Part shown: positions 55,345-63,822 of the stretch, piece after piece
Position numbering within the stretch: position 1 is the first letter of the stretch
Layout: each line of letters begins with the position of its first letter
DNA from: Streptomyces sp. NBC_01551
GTDB lineage: Bacteria > Actinomycetota > Actinomycetes > Streptomycetales > Streptomycetaceae
Length of the DNA: 64,000 bases
Assembly: GCF_026339935.1 (NCBI RefSeq)
Contig: NZ_JAPEPX010000001.1
Coordinates: 2,028,501 to 2,092,500 of the forward strand
Direction of reading: 5' to 3'
Translations under genes and position numbers: made by a program
The notes under the pieces: model-generated
What the model was told of the DNA's origin: nothing
The model's input: only the letters and a program-made list of their open reading frames with translations
The model's database searches: none

Positions 55345-56697
55345 TCAAGCGGTCGCGGAGACGGAACCGGTGGCCGGCGCGGCGGCGGGCGCGGTGGCGG
55401 GCGCGGTGGCCGCGGCGGCGGGTCCGGTGGCCGCGGCGGCGGGTGCGGTGGCCGGCTCCGCGTACACGGCCTCGGCCGGCAGGTGCCGCTCCAGCCGGAC
55501 CAGCGCCGCGGCGGCGCCGAGGGCGGCGACGGCGAGGACGGCCCAGGGCAGCCGCCCGTCCACCGCGAGCAGTCCGGTGAAGAGGGACGGGGCCAGCGCG
55601 GTGGCCAGCGAGTAGGACAGCTGGTAGGTGGCGAGGTAGCGCCCCCGCACCGCCTCCGGGGCGGCGGAGACCGACAGGGCCCCGCCGGAGGGGCTGTGCA
55701 CCAGCTCGCCGAGGGTGTAGACGACCACGATGGCCAGCAGGGCGACCAGTGTCGCGCTCTGCCCGGGGCGCAGCGTCCCGAGCAGGATCTGGGCGACGAA
55801 GGCGGCGGCGAAGAGCAGCGAGCCGAGGGCCGCCGAGCGGGTCCGGCGGGCTCCGGAGCGGCGCACCCGGCCCGCGATCAGGACGCCGATCCCGGCGCAC
55901 AGGGCGGTGTTGACGGTGAAGGCGGCTCCGGTGAGGGAGTCGGGGCCGTGCAGCCAGGTGGCGATGTAGAGCGGGAAGAGCACCGAAAGGGCCGCGTAGC
56001 CCAGCGCGGTCAGGAAGTTGGCGGCGGTCAGGCCGAGGAAGGGCCGGTCGCGCAGCACCATCCGGTATCCGGCCTGTGCGCGCTTCGCCGGGGGCGCCCC
56101 GGCGTCGCGGACTGGCCGGACCCGGCTGACGAGCAGTCCGGCGAGGGCGAAGGCGAGGGCGTTCCCCCAGGCGGTGTAGGTGAATCCGCCGGTCCCCCAC
56201 AGGGCGAGCACCCCGGAGACCAGCAGGGCCCCGGCGCCCATCCCGGCGTTCTGGAGGGCGCGGAGCGAGGCCTGGAGCCGGTCCCGGGCGCCGCCGCGCG
56301 CCACCTCCCCGATCAGGGACTGCTGGACCACCGGGAAGGACCGGTCGGCGAGCGCGGTGACCAGGGCGACGGCCGCGAAGGCGGGCAGGGAGCCGGCGAG
56401 GGGGTAGAGGGCGAAGCCGGCCGCCCGGATCGCGTACAGCGCCAGGTTGACCCGCTTGGCGCCGTACCGGTCGACGGCCGCGCCGGCCAGCGGCATGAAC
56501 GCCAGTCCGGTCAGCCCGGTCACGGTCATGACCACGCCGACGAGGGCGAAGGAGAGGCCGGTGACGTGGTGGAAGAAGACGAGCGAGAAGGGGACGTACA
56601 TGCCGATCCCGATCGCGCTGATCCCGGCTCCCAGGAGCAGGGACCGCTCCCCCGTCACCCTCGTTTCCCGCGCCGTGGCCGCTCTGTTCGCCCGCAT
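55345..56697 (-). CDS. MFS drug-efflux-type transporter with Pro/Ala-rich tail
   Basis: A 450-residue protein with 12 helices, and a polar Arg-rich loop in place of motif A (VDRYGAKRVN). The C-terminus is a low-complexity Ala/Pro/Thr tail of about 40 residues. It is the first gene of the run MFS-EamA-EamA-LysR. It is divergent from marR across 106 bp holding a 9-bp palindrome, so it is very likely MarR-repressed. Confidence 0.9.
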   Translation of the reverse strand: MRANRAATARETRVTGERSLLLGAGISAIGIGMYVPFSLVFFHHVTGLSFALVGVVMTVTGLTGLAFMPLAGAAVDRYGAKRVNLALYAIRAAGFALYPLAGSLPAFAAVALVTALADRSFPVVQQSLIGEVARGGARDRLQASLRALQNAGMGAGALLVSGVLALWGTGGFTYTAWGNALAFALAGLLVSRVRPVRDAGAPPAKRAQAGYRMVLRDRPFLGLTAANFLTALGYAALSVLFPLYIATWLHGPDSLTGAAFTVNTALCAGIGVLIAGRVRRSGARRTRSAALGSLLFAAAFVAQILLGTLRPGQSATLVALLAIVVVYTLGELVHSPSGGALSVSAAPEAVRGRYLATYQLSYSLATALAPSLFTGLLAVDGRLPWAVLAVAALGAAAALVRLERHLPAEAVYAEPATAPAAAATGPAAAATAPATAPAAAPATGSVSATA

Positions 56698-56728
56698 CCG
56701 CTTTCTCCCCCCGAGTAGGTCGCTTGGC

Positions 56729-56750
56729 AGTAGCTTACCGCTAAGCTACT
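56729..56750. promoter_or_regulatory. Palindromic MarR-type operator between MFS pump and marR
   Basis: AGTAGCTTA-CCGC-TAAGCTACT is a perfect 9-bp dyad, 32 bp upstream of the MFS start. A second weaker dyad, GCAACTTTCTTGC (56760-56772), follows and overlaps the marR -35. Confidence 0.7.
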
Positions 56751-56768
56751 TTTCGTCAAGCAACTTTC

Positions 56769-56797
56769 TTGCGAACGACCAATCAGAACCCGATACT
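56769..56797 (+). promoter_or_regulatory. marR promoter TTGCGA-17-GATACT, leaderless
   Basis: -35 TTGCGA (56769-56774) and -10 GATACT (56792-56797) are spaced by 17 bp. The A of ATG 56804 is 7 nt after the -10, so transcription would begin at the start codon. Confidence 0.65.
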
Positions 56798-56803
56798 TTG
56801 CCC

Positions 56804-57301
56804 ATGACCGAGGCCAACAAGGACGCCGTGGACGCGATCACCGCGCAGTGGCACGTGGTACGACCGGACCTCAACACCGACGCGATGGCCCTGTTCGGCC
56901 GGATCTACCGGATCGCCAAGGCCATCGGCGACGCGATGGAGCAGACGTACGGGCGCTACGGGATCTCCCGCGGCGAGTTCGACGTCGTCGCCACCCTGCG
57001 CCGCTCCGGCGAGCCCTACACCCTCTCGCCGCGCCAGCTGTCGGCCACGCTCATGCTCACCACGGGCGGCATGACCGGGCGCCTGGACAAGCTGGAGAAG
57101 GCCGGACTGCTCGTCCGCAAGCCGGATCCGCACGACCGGCGCGGGCTCCAGGTGACGATCACCGAGCGCGGCCTGAACCTCATCGACCAGGCCGTCACGG
57201 CCGGGCTGGAGACGCAGCGGGCGGCGCTCGTCGGCCTGACCGACGACGAGGCGGAGGTGCTCAGCGGCCTGCTGCGCAAGCTGCTGGCCGGAATGCCGTA
57301 G
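56804..57301 (+). CDS. MarR-family transcriptional regulator
   Basis: A 165-residue winged helix-turn-helix repressor. The recognition region is LSPRQLSATLMLTTGGMTGRLDKLEKAGLL, then the wing DPHDRRGLQVTITERG. It starts at ATG 56804 and lacks a ribosome site; a well-spaced promoter places the transcript start at the ATG. The palindrome in the shared promoter region fits autoregulation and control of the divergent MFS gene. Ligand unknown. Confidence 0.92.
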   Translation: MTEANKDAVDAITAQWHVVRPDLNTDAMALFGRIYRIAKAIGDAMEQTYGRYGISRGEFDVVATLRRSGEPYTLSPRQLSATLMLTTGGMTGRLDKLEKAGLLVRKPDPHDRRGLQVTITERGLNLIDQAVTAGLETQRAALVGLTDDEAEVLSGLLRKLLAGMP

Positions 57302-57326
57302 GGGCCGACCGGCCCCGGAACACGAC

Positions 57327-57386
57327 GGGGCGCCGGAGGTCCGCCACAGAGCCGATACGCGTCGGCCCGCGGACCCCCGGCGCCCC
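57327..57386. terminator. Imperfect bidirectional hairpin after marR
   Basis: GGGGCGCCGG (57327-57336) pairs with CCGGCGCCCC (57377-57386), and GTCCGC pairs with GCGGAC further in. It lies between converging genes. Confidence 0.7.
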
Positions 57387-57435
57387 GGAAGTCTGAAGAG
57401 ATGACCGGCACTGCCGGGCAAGTCGGATCAGCTGA

Positions 57436-57675
57436 TCAGCTGTGCGCCTGCTGCTTGTCCGACTTGTCGAGGACCATCACCAGGCCCGCGATCACCAGGA
57501 ACAGCACGATCGGCAGGAACACGTACAGACCGAGCGTCTGCGCGACGCTCAGGCCCGGGCCCGGGTCGTCGCCGTCGTCCCGGGTCACCGCGAGGGCGGG
57601 AGACGTCATCAGCAGCATCATCAGCGTCGATCCGGCCGTGACGGCGCCGGCGCGCAGAGCGTTCTTCTTGTCCAC
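57436..57675 (-). CDS. Small exported or membrane protein, signal peptide plus one helix
   Basis: A 79-residue protein from GTG 57675. The N-terminal signal-like helix ends TSPALAV, a short acidic stretch DDGDDPGPG follows, then a hydrophobic helix (YVFLPIVLFLVIAGLVMVL) and a polar end DKSDKQQAHS. No known family. It lies 20 nt downstream of malQ on the same strand and may share its transcript. Confidence 0.7.
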   Translation of the reverse strand: MDKKNALRAGAVTAGSTLMMLLMTSPALAVTRDDGDDPGPGLSVAQTLGLYVFLPIVLFLVIAGLVMVLDKSDKQQAHS

Positions 57676-57695
57676 GGTGCAAACGTAGCGAACAC

Positions 57696-59696
57696 CTAAA
57701 CGGGGCGCGCGCCCGGGGGTGCCGTACGGGTGCGCACGCCCTCCCGTACGGCGCTCAGCAGGGCGTTCGCGCGGGGCGAGGCCGTCAGCGCCTCCAGCGT
57801 CACCGGCCGGCCCCCGCCATCGGCGACGGGCAGCCGCCAGTTGGGGTACTGGTCCCAGGTCCCCGGCAGGTTCTGCGGCCGCCGGTCCCCCACCGCGTCC
57901 GGCAGCCACACCCCGACCAGCCGCGCCGGAGTGCGCAGCAGGAACCCGTACAGGGCCTGCACGGCGGCCTCCTCGCCCTTCGCGTCCAGGCCGAGGCCGT
58001 CCAGCACCGCCAGCCACTCGGCGGTGTCGGCGGCGTCCTCGGCCCGCTCCGCCCCGGCCGGGCGGGTCAGCAGGCCCAGCCGGTCGCGCAGTTCCACATG
58101 GCCCCCGGCCAGCTTGGCGGCCGTGGGCGGCAGATCGTGGGTGGTGACGGTGGCCAGGCAGTCCGCCCGCCAGGCCTCGGGGGCCAGCGGCCTGCCGTCG
58201 CCCGCCCAGTCCCGCTCGAACCACAGCACCGAGGTGCCGAGCACCCCGCGCCGGGCCAGCGCCTCGCGGACCCGCGGCTCCACCGTCCCGAGGTCCTCGC
58301 CGATGACCAGTGCCCCGGCCCGGTGCGCCTCCAGCACCAGGACCGCGAGCATCGCCTCCCCGTCGTAGGAGACGTACGTGCCCTCGGCGGGCAGCGCGTC
58401 CCGCGGGATCCACCAGAGCCGGAACAGGCCCATGACGTGGTCGATGCGCAGCGCGCCCGCGTACCGGAACACCCCGCGCAACAGGGCCCGCAAGGGCTCG
58501 TACGCCGCTTCCTCCAGCCGGTCGGGCCGCCAGGGCGGCAGGCCCCAGTCCTGGCCGCGCGCGTTGAAGGCGTCGGGCGGGGCGCCGACCGAGGCGTGCC
58601 GGGAGTAGTGGGGGAGCCCGAGGACGTCGGAGCCCTGGGGGTGCACCCCGACGGCCAGGTCGTGCACGATGCCGACGGACATGCCGGCCTCCCGCGCGGC
58701 CCGCTGGGCGGCGGCGAGCTGGGACTCCGTCAGCCAGACCAGCCAGCGGTGGAAGTCGCCCCGTTCCTTCGGGTCCTCCCCGGCGCGCCCGGCGCACCAG
58801 GCGGCGTGCAGCTCCAGCGGAGCCCCCTGCTCCGTACGGAACGCCTCGTAGGCGGCCTCCCGTTCGGGGGTGCGCGGGACGGTGTACAGCAGTTCCAGGG
58901 CCTGCCGCTTGAGTTCCCAGACGGCGTCGCGGTCGATCAGCGCGCCCTTCTCCAGGACCTGCCGGCGCAAGTCCCCGCCCCGGGCGGCGAGGTCGTCGAG
59001 GGCGTCGCGGTCCGGGCAGTCGGCGTACTCGGGGACGTCCTCGATCCGCAGGTACACCGGGTCCGGGAAGCGCCGCGAGGACGGGCGGTACGGGGAGGGG
59101 TCGGTCGGGGTCCCGGGCACGGCCGCGTGCAACGGGTTGACCTGGATGAACCCGGCGCCGTGGGCGCGGCCGGCCCAGCGGGCGAGTCCGGCGAGGTCAC
59201 CGAGGTCGCCCATGCCCCAGGAGCGCTCGGACAGCAGCGAGTACAGCTGGACGAGGAGCCCGTGGGCCCGACCGGGCGCGGCCGGGGCCCGCGGCGGGGC
59301 CACGATCAGGGTGGCGCGGCCCGTCCGGCCGTCCGGGGCCTCGGCGGTGAGCCGGTGGACGCCGAGGGGCAGTCCGGGGCCCCAGGCGAGCTCCTCGCCC
59401 GACTCCTCCGCCACCACCCGCACCCGGGTGCCCGGCGGCAGCCCGGCCGGCTGCGGCGGCAGGGGTTCCCCCTGCCAGAGCACCACCGTCGGCGGCAACA
59501 GCCGCTCGGCCGCCTCCCGTACGGCGCCGTCGAGGGACGCCCGGACGCTCTCGGCGTCGTCGGTGACGACCCCCAGCAGGCCGAGGACCGCCTTGACGGT
59601 GGCCTCCGGCACCGGAACGGTGACGTCCGCGGCGGGCTGGTAGGCGGTGGCGACGCCGTGCAGGGCCGCGAGCCGGGCCAGGTCGTCCATCTGCAT
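57696..59696 (-). CDS. malQ: 4-alpha-glucanotransferase (amylomaltase, GH77)
   Basis: Transfers glucan segments between malto-oligosaccharides in the cytoplasm. The 666 residues include an N-terminal non-catalytic extension of about 150 residues typical of actinobacterial MalQ and the GH77 barrel. Catalytic segments are ALRIDHVMGLFR (nucleophile Asp), VIGEDLGTV (acid/base Glu) and TTHDLPP. ATG 59696 or 59690 may be used; AGGG precedes the second with better spacing. A CTGACGG dyad lies about 13 bp upstream. Confidence 0.95.
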   Translation of the reverse strand: MQMDDLARLAALHGVATAYQPAADVTVPVPEATVKAVLGLLGVVTDDAESVRASLDGAVREAAERLLPPTVVLWQGEPLPPQPAGLPPGTRVRVVAEESGEELAWGPGLPLGVHRLTAEAPDGRTGRATLIVAPPRAPAAPGRAHGLLVQLYSLLSERSWGMGDLGDLAGLARWAGRAHGAGFIQVNPLHAAVPGTPTDPSPYRPSSRRFPDPVYLRIEDVPEYADCPDRDALDDLAARGGDLRRQVLEKGALIDRDAVWELKRQALELLYTVPRTPEREAAYEAFRTEQGAPLELHAAWCAGRAGEDPKERGDFHRWLVWLTESQLAAAQRAAREAGMSVGIVHDLAVGVHPQGSDVLGLPHYSRHASVGAPPDAFNARGQDWGLPPWRPDRLEEAAYEPLRALLRGVFRYAGALRIDHVMGLFRLWWIPRDALPAEGTYVSYDGEAMLAVLVLEAHRAGALVIGEDLGTVEPRVREALARRGVLGTSVLWFERDWAGDGRPLAPEAWRADCLATVTTHDLPPTAAKLAGGHVELRDRLGLLTRPAGAERAEDAADTAEWLAVLDGLGLDAKGEEAAVQALYGFLLRTPARLVGVWLPDAVGDRRPQNLPGTWDQYPNWRLPVADGGGRPVTLEALTASPRANALLSAVREGVRTRTAPPGARPV

Positions 59697-59708
59697 CCCT
59701 ATCCATAT

Positions 59709-59727
59709 CTGACGGTCGGGCCGTCAG
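59709..59727. promoter_or_regulatory. Dyad CTGACGG-TCGGG-CCGTCAG upstream of malQ
   Basis: A perfect 7-bp inverted repeat with a 5-nt spacer just upstream of the start. Probable operator or transcript-end structure; no cognate regulator is identified. Confidence 0.5.
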
Positions 59728-59844
59728 GCTCAAGACCCGGACGGCGGTCGGACGTACCCCTGCGACACCCGGATGAATAACGCAGCCATACCCAGTCGGG
59801 GGCTTCGCATTCCTGGCGTATACCGGTCAGATCACCCTCTCGCA

Positions 59845-59874
59845 TTGACACTCCGGGCGCACGGGTGGTGGGCT
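59845..59874 (+). promoter_or_regulatory. Possible promoter of the GH84 gene
   Basis: TTGACA (59845-59850) and TGGGCT (59869-59874) are 18 bp apart. This leaves about 47 nt of leader with GAGGAGG before GTG 59922. Confidence 0.45.
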
Positions 59875-59921
59875 CGGGCTCATTCGTACGAGCGGGTGAC
59901 GACCCGCGACGAGGAGGCTCG

Positions 59922-62900
59922 GTGCAGCTCAGGGGCAGGAAGCGGACCACGGCCGCGGCCGTGGCCGTCGTCGGCACACTGCTCGGCGGCACGGTGATCG
60001 CGGGGCAACCGGGGGCGTTCGAGTGGCTGACGGCCCCGCAGACGCCCGCGCCGGAACCGGGCGTCGGCGCGGCGACGGGGAACGCGCCCGCGCCCGCGAC
60101 GGGGGCGTCGTCCGCGGAGGGCGTGGCCCTCGGCCAGGCGCCCCGGTCGGCCGACGGGAGCCCGACCGTGTGGCCGCGGCCGCAGTCGATGGCCACCGAT
60201 CCGAAGCGCGCTGTTCCGCTGGGCTCCGAGGCCGTACTGGTACTGCCCGCCGACGCCGACCCCGACGCCGCCAAGGCGGTACGGACGGCCCTGCGCGGGG
60301 CGGGCGTACGGACCCTGCGCGAGGCCCGACCGGGCGCGGCGCTGCCCGAACGGGGCACCGTCGTACGGCTCCAGGGCCCCGACGCGGACCAGGCGCTGCG
60401 GGAGCTGGGCGCGGCCGACGCCGGCGACCTGCCGGCCGGGGGCTACCGGATCGCGGTGGGCCGCGCGGGCGGCCGGGACACCGTCGCCCTGTCCGGCGTG
60501 GGCGAGGACGGGCTGTTCCACGCGGCGCAGACGCTGCGTCAGCTGCTGGCCGGAGGCGACGGGAAGGTCCCCGGAGCGACGGTGCGGGACTGGCCGATCG
60601 CGCCGGTGCGCGGCATCACCGAGGGCTTCTACGGGCAGCAGTGGACGCGGGAACAGCGCCTCGCGCAGCTGGAGTTCATGGGCCGCACCAAGCAGAACCG
60701 GCTGCTGCTCGCCCCGGGCGACGACACGTACCGCACGACGGGCTGGCGCGAGGAGTACCCGCAGGAGCGCAAGGACGAGTTCCGGGCGCTGGCGGAGCAG
60801 GCCCGCGCCAACAAGGTGGTGCTCGGCTGGGCGGTGTCCCCGGGGCAGTCGATGTGCCTGGCCTCGGCGGAGGACCGGGCGGCGCTCGCCCGCAAGGTCG
60901 ACGGGATGTGGGAGCTGGGCTTCCGGGCGTTCCAACTGCAGTTCCAGGACGTCAGCTACACGGAGTGGGGCTGCCGGGCGGACCGGGTGCGCTACGGGAC
61001 GGGCCCGGAGGCGGCGGCGAAGGCGCATGCGGAGGTCGCCGGCGAGCTGGCGGCCCACCTGGCGGCGCGGCATCCGGGGGCGGCCCCGCTGTCGCTGCTG
61101 CCCACCGAGTACTACCAGGACGGTGCCACCGCCTACCGGACGGCCCTGGCGGGCCGGCTGGACGGGCGCGTGGAGGTGGCCTGGACCGGCGTGGGCGTGG
61201 TGCCGCGCACCATCACCGGCAAGGAACTGGCCGGGGCCCGGGCCGCGTTCGGGCATCCGATGGTCACCATGGACAACTACCCGGTGAACGACTGGGAGCC
61301 CGGCCGGATCTACCTCGGCCCGTACGTCGGGCGGGAACCCGCGGTCGCGGGCGGTTCGGCGGGCATGATGGCCAACGCCATGCAGCAGGGCACGCTGTCG
61401 CGGATCCCGCTGTTCACGGCGGCGGACTACTCCTGGAACCCGCGCGGTTACCGGCCTGCGGAGTCCTGGGCGGCGGCGGTCGCGGAGCTGGCCGGGCCGG
61501 ACGCGCGGGCCCGGGAGGCGCTGGGCGCGCTGGCCGGGAACACGGCGTCGTCGGGTTTGAAGCAGGAGGAGTCGGCGTACCTGAAGCCGCTGGTGAAGGA
61601 GTTCTGGCGGACCCGGGGCTCCGGCGACGCCGCGAAGGCGGCCGGGGAGCGGCTGCGCGCGGCGTTCACCGTCATGCGGGAGGCGCCGCGGCGGCTGGCG
61701 TACCTGGCGGGCGAGGACGGCGAGGCGGGGCCGTGGCTGGAGCGGCTGGCCCACTACGGGACGGCCGGTGAACTGGCCGTCGACGTCCTCCAGGCGCAGG
61801 CGCGCGGGGACGGGGCGGCGGCCTGGAAGTCCTCGCAGGCGCTGGCCGCGGCCCGCAAGGGGCTGTCGGAGCCCGGGGACGCGCGGGTGGACACCGCGGT
61901 GCTGGATCCGTTCCTGAAGAAGGCGGTGGCCGAGGCCGACGCGTGGACGGGCGCGTCCGCGCAGCCCGGCACGGTCGTGAAGCTGCCCGGCACCTGGGCG
62001 GTCGAGCTGGACACGGCGCGGCCGCTGTCGGCGGTGACCGTGATGACGGACCCGCTGCCGGAGGGGACGCGGGGCGCGATCGTGGAGGTGCGGGTCCCGG
62101 GCGAGGGCTGGCGGAAGATCGCCGACGCCTCGCCGTCCGGGTGGACGCAGGCGGACGCGGCGGGCGTACGGGCGGACTCGGTCCGGCTGTCGTGGTCGGG
62201 TCCGTCGCCGGAGGTACGGGGCGTCGTGCCGTGGTTCGCCGACGGGCCGCAGGCGCGGTTCGAGCTGTCCGACGGGGGCAAGGCGGACGTGGAGATCGGC
62301 GGGGCGGTCAAGCGGGTGACGGCGGAGCTGTCGGGCCTGCGGGCCGACGAGGTCCGCGGGCCGCTGGCGGCGCAGGCGCCGAAGGGGGTCGAGGTACGGC
62401 TGCCCTCACAGGCGGCGGCGCCGCGCGGCACCCGGGTCTCGGTCCCGGTGGAGATCACGATCCCGGCGTCGACCCCGGCGGGCGTCTACTCCATCCCCGT
62501 CACGTTCGCCGGGGAGACGCGGACGCTCACGGTCCGGGCGGTGCCGAAGACGGGCGGGCCGGACCTGCTGCGGACGGCGCGGGCCACGTCCTCGGGGGAC
62601 GAGGCCCCGCAGTTCCCGGCGTCGGCGGTGGTGGACGGCTCGGAGAGCACCCGCTGGTCCTCGCCGGCGGTGGACGGCGCGTGGTGGCAGGCCGAGTTGG
62701 CGGCGCCGGCGCGGGTGGGCCTCCTGACGCTGCACTGGCAGGACGCGTACCCCTCCGCCTACCGCGTGGAGACGTCCCCGGACGGCATCACCTGGCACCC
62801 GGCGGTCGACGTCCCCGCGTCCCGAGGCGGCCGGGAAACCCTCCGCCTGGACGCCCCGGACACCCGCTTCCTCCGCGTCACCTGCACCACCCGCGCCACC

Positions 62901-62951
62901 CGCTTCGGCTGCAGCCTCTGGTCGGCAACGGCCTTCGCGGTCACCCCCTGA
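59922..62951 (+). CDS. Secreted GH84-type beta-N-acetylglucosaminidase-like protein with discoidin domain
   Basis: A 1009-residue exported protein. A signal peptide (RGRKRTTAAAVAVVG) is followed by a Pro/Ala linker, a GH20/84-like N-terminal domain near residues 95-215, and the GH84 barrel starting RGITEGFYGQQWT. The barrel continues with APGDDTYRTTGWREEYP and ends before a helical region. The C-terminal F5/8-type discoidin domain has ASAVVDGSESTRWSS. Where GH84 enzymes have a catalytic Asp-Asp pair this one has Gln342-Asp343 (LQFQDVSYTEW). GTG 59922 has GAGGAGG 4 nt upstream. Confidence 0.88.
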   Translation: MQLRGRKRTTAAAVAVVGTLLGGTVIAGQPGAFEWLTAPQTPAPEPGVGAATGNAPAPATGASSAEGVALGQAPRSADGSPTVWPRPQSMATDPKRAVPLGSEAVLVLPADADPDAAKAVRTALRGAGVRTLREARPGAALPERGTVVRLQGPDADQALRELGAADAGDLPAGGYRIAVGRAGGRDTVALSGVGEDGLFHAAQTLRQLLAGGDGKVPGATVRDWPIAPVRGITEGFYGQQWTREQRLAQLEFMGRTKQNRLLLAPGDDTYRTTGWREEYPQERKDEFRALAEQARANKVVLGWAVSPGQSMCLASAEDRAALARKVDGMWELGFRAFQLQFQDVSYTEWGCRADRVRYGTGPEAAAKAHAEVAGELAAHLAARHPGAAPLSLLPTEYYQDGATAYRTALAGRLDGRVEVAWTGVGVVPRTITGKELAGARAAFGHPMVTMDNYPVNDWEPGRIYLGPYVGREPAVAGGSAGMMANAMQQGTLSRIPLFTAADYSWNPRGYRPAESWAAAVAELAGPDARAREALGALAGNTASSGLKQEESAYLKPLVKEFWRTRGSGDAAKAAGERLRAAFTVMREAPRRLAYLAGEDGEAGPWLERLAHYGTAGELAVDVLQAQARGDGAAAWKSSQALAAARKGLSEPGDARVDTAVLDPFLKKAVAEADAWTGASAQPGTVVKLPGTWAVELDTARPLSAVTVMTDPLPEGTRGAIVEVRVPGEGWRKIADASPSGWTQADAAGVRADSVRLSWSGPSPEVRGVVPWFADGPQARFELSDGGKADVEIGGAVKRVTAELSGLRADEVRGPLAAQAPKGVEVRLPSQAAAPRGTRVSVPVEITIPASTPAGVYSIPVTFAGETRTLTVRAVPKTGGPDLLRTARATSSGDEAPQFPASAVVDGSESTRWSSPAVDGAWWQAELAAPARVGLLTLHWQDAYPSAYRVETSPDGITWHPAVDVPASRGGRETLRLDAPDTRFLRVTCTTRATRFGCSLWSATAFAVTP

Positions 62952-63285
62952 CCCGCGCCCGACGCCCGGCCCCCAGGGTCGGCGCACCCCCAACCCCACC
63001 GGGCGCCCTCCCGGGCCCCGTTGCCGCCGAGGCGCCTTCCAGCCTCGCCGGCCCACCCCGGCCTCGCCGGCGTTTGAGGCGCGGGGTCTGGGGAGGAGCC
63101 CCAGGAACCCGGCCGCGCCGGGCACCGGGCTCCGTCCGGACCCGCGCCTCAAACGCCGGCGAGGCTGGAAGGCGCGGCAGCGTTGCCCGGCGCACCGGAA
63201 GGCCCGGAAGGGGCCCAGGAACGGCCCCGGTGGGGCGAAAGGCCCGGCAGCGGGGCCGCCGGGCCGGGGGAAAAGACCTGCGGAG
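62952..63285. other. Intergenic region between GH84 and HNH genes
   Basis: 334 bp without a gene. Most of it is taken up by a long inverted repeat (63032-63175); the rest is GC-rich with no clear promoter. Confidence 0.6.
63032..63175. repeat. Long compound inverted repeat (Streptomyces-type intergenic repeat)
   Basis: A 25-base arm at 63061-63085 is an exact reverse complement of 63141-63165. An outer 20-base arm at 63032-63051 matches 63156-63175. The shared core is GCCTCAAACGCCGGCGAGGC. I recall similar GCCTCAAACGCCGGCG motifs scattered between genes in Streptomyces genomes. Confidence 0.75.
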
Positions 63286-63822
63286 CTATGAGGCGGCCAC
63301 GCCGATGCGTTCCAGGGCGTCGTCCGCCCCGTACGGCTGGAGGTACGGCATCCAGCGCGGGTCCCGGTGCCCCGTGCCGATGATCCGCCACGCCAGCCCC
63401 GACGGCGGAGCAGGATCGTGCCGCAGGCGCCAGCCGAGGTCGACCAGGTGCCGGTCGGCCTTGACGTGGTTGCACCGCCGGCACGCGGCGACGACGTTGT
63501 CCCACGCGTGCTGCCCGCCCCGGCTGCGCGGAATCACGTGGTCGACGCTGGTGGCGACCCCGCCGCAGTACATGCAGCGCCCGCCGTCCCGCGCGAACAG
63601 CGCACGCCGGGTGAGTGGAACGGGCCCCCGGTAGGGGACCCGCACGAAGCGCTTGAGCCGGACCACGCTGGGAGCGGGCACGGCCCTCGTCGCGCTGTGC
63701 AGAAAGGCGCCGGATTCCTCCAGGGAGACCGCTTTGTTCTCCAGGACGAGGACGAGCGCGCGGCGGAGCGGTACGACGCCGAGAGGCTCGTACGACGCAT
63801 TGAGGACCAGGACGTGCGGCAC
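63286..63822 (-). CDS. HNH endonuclease-domain protein
   Basis: A 178-residue protein. The HNH zinc site has CMYCGG, then VDHVIPRSRGGQHAWDNVVAACRRCNHVK (in pieces), with paired CxxC and a metal-coordinating His. The N-terminal 70 residues (PHVLVLNASYEPLGV) are conserved in actinobacterial HNH proteins of unknown role. GTG 63822 has AAGGAGG about 6 nt upstream. No methyltransferase or phage gene is adjacent. The 178 bp after it to the window end hold only its promoter region. Confidence 0.9.
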   Translation of the reverse strand: MPHVLVLNASYEPLGVVPLRRALVLVLENKAVSLEESGAFLHSATRAVPAPSVVRLKRFVRVPYRGPVPLTRRALFARDGGRCMYCGGVATSVDHVIPRSRGGQHAWDNVVAACRRCNHVKADRHLVDLGWRLRHDPAPPSGLAWRIIGTGHRDPRWMPYLQPYGADDALERIGVAAS

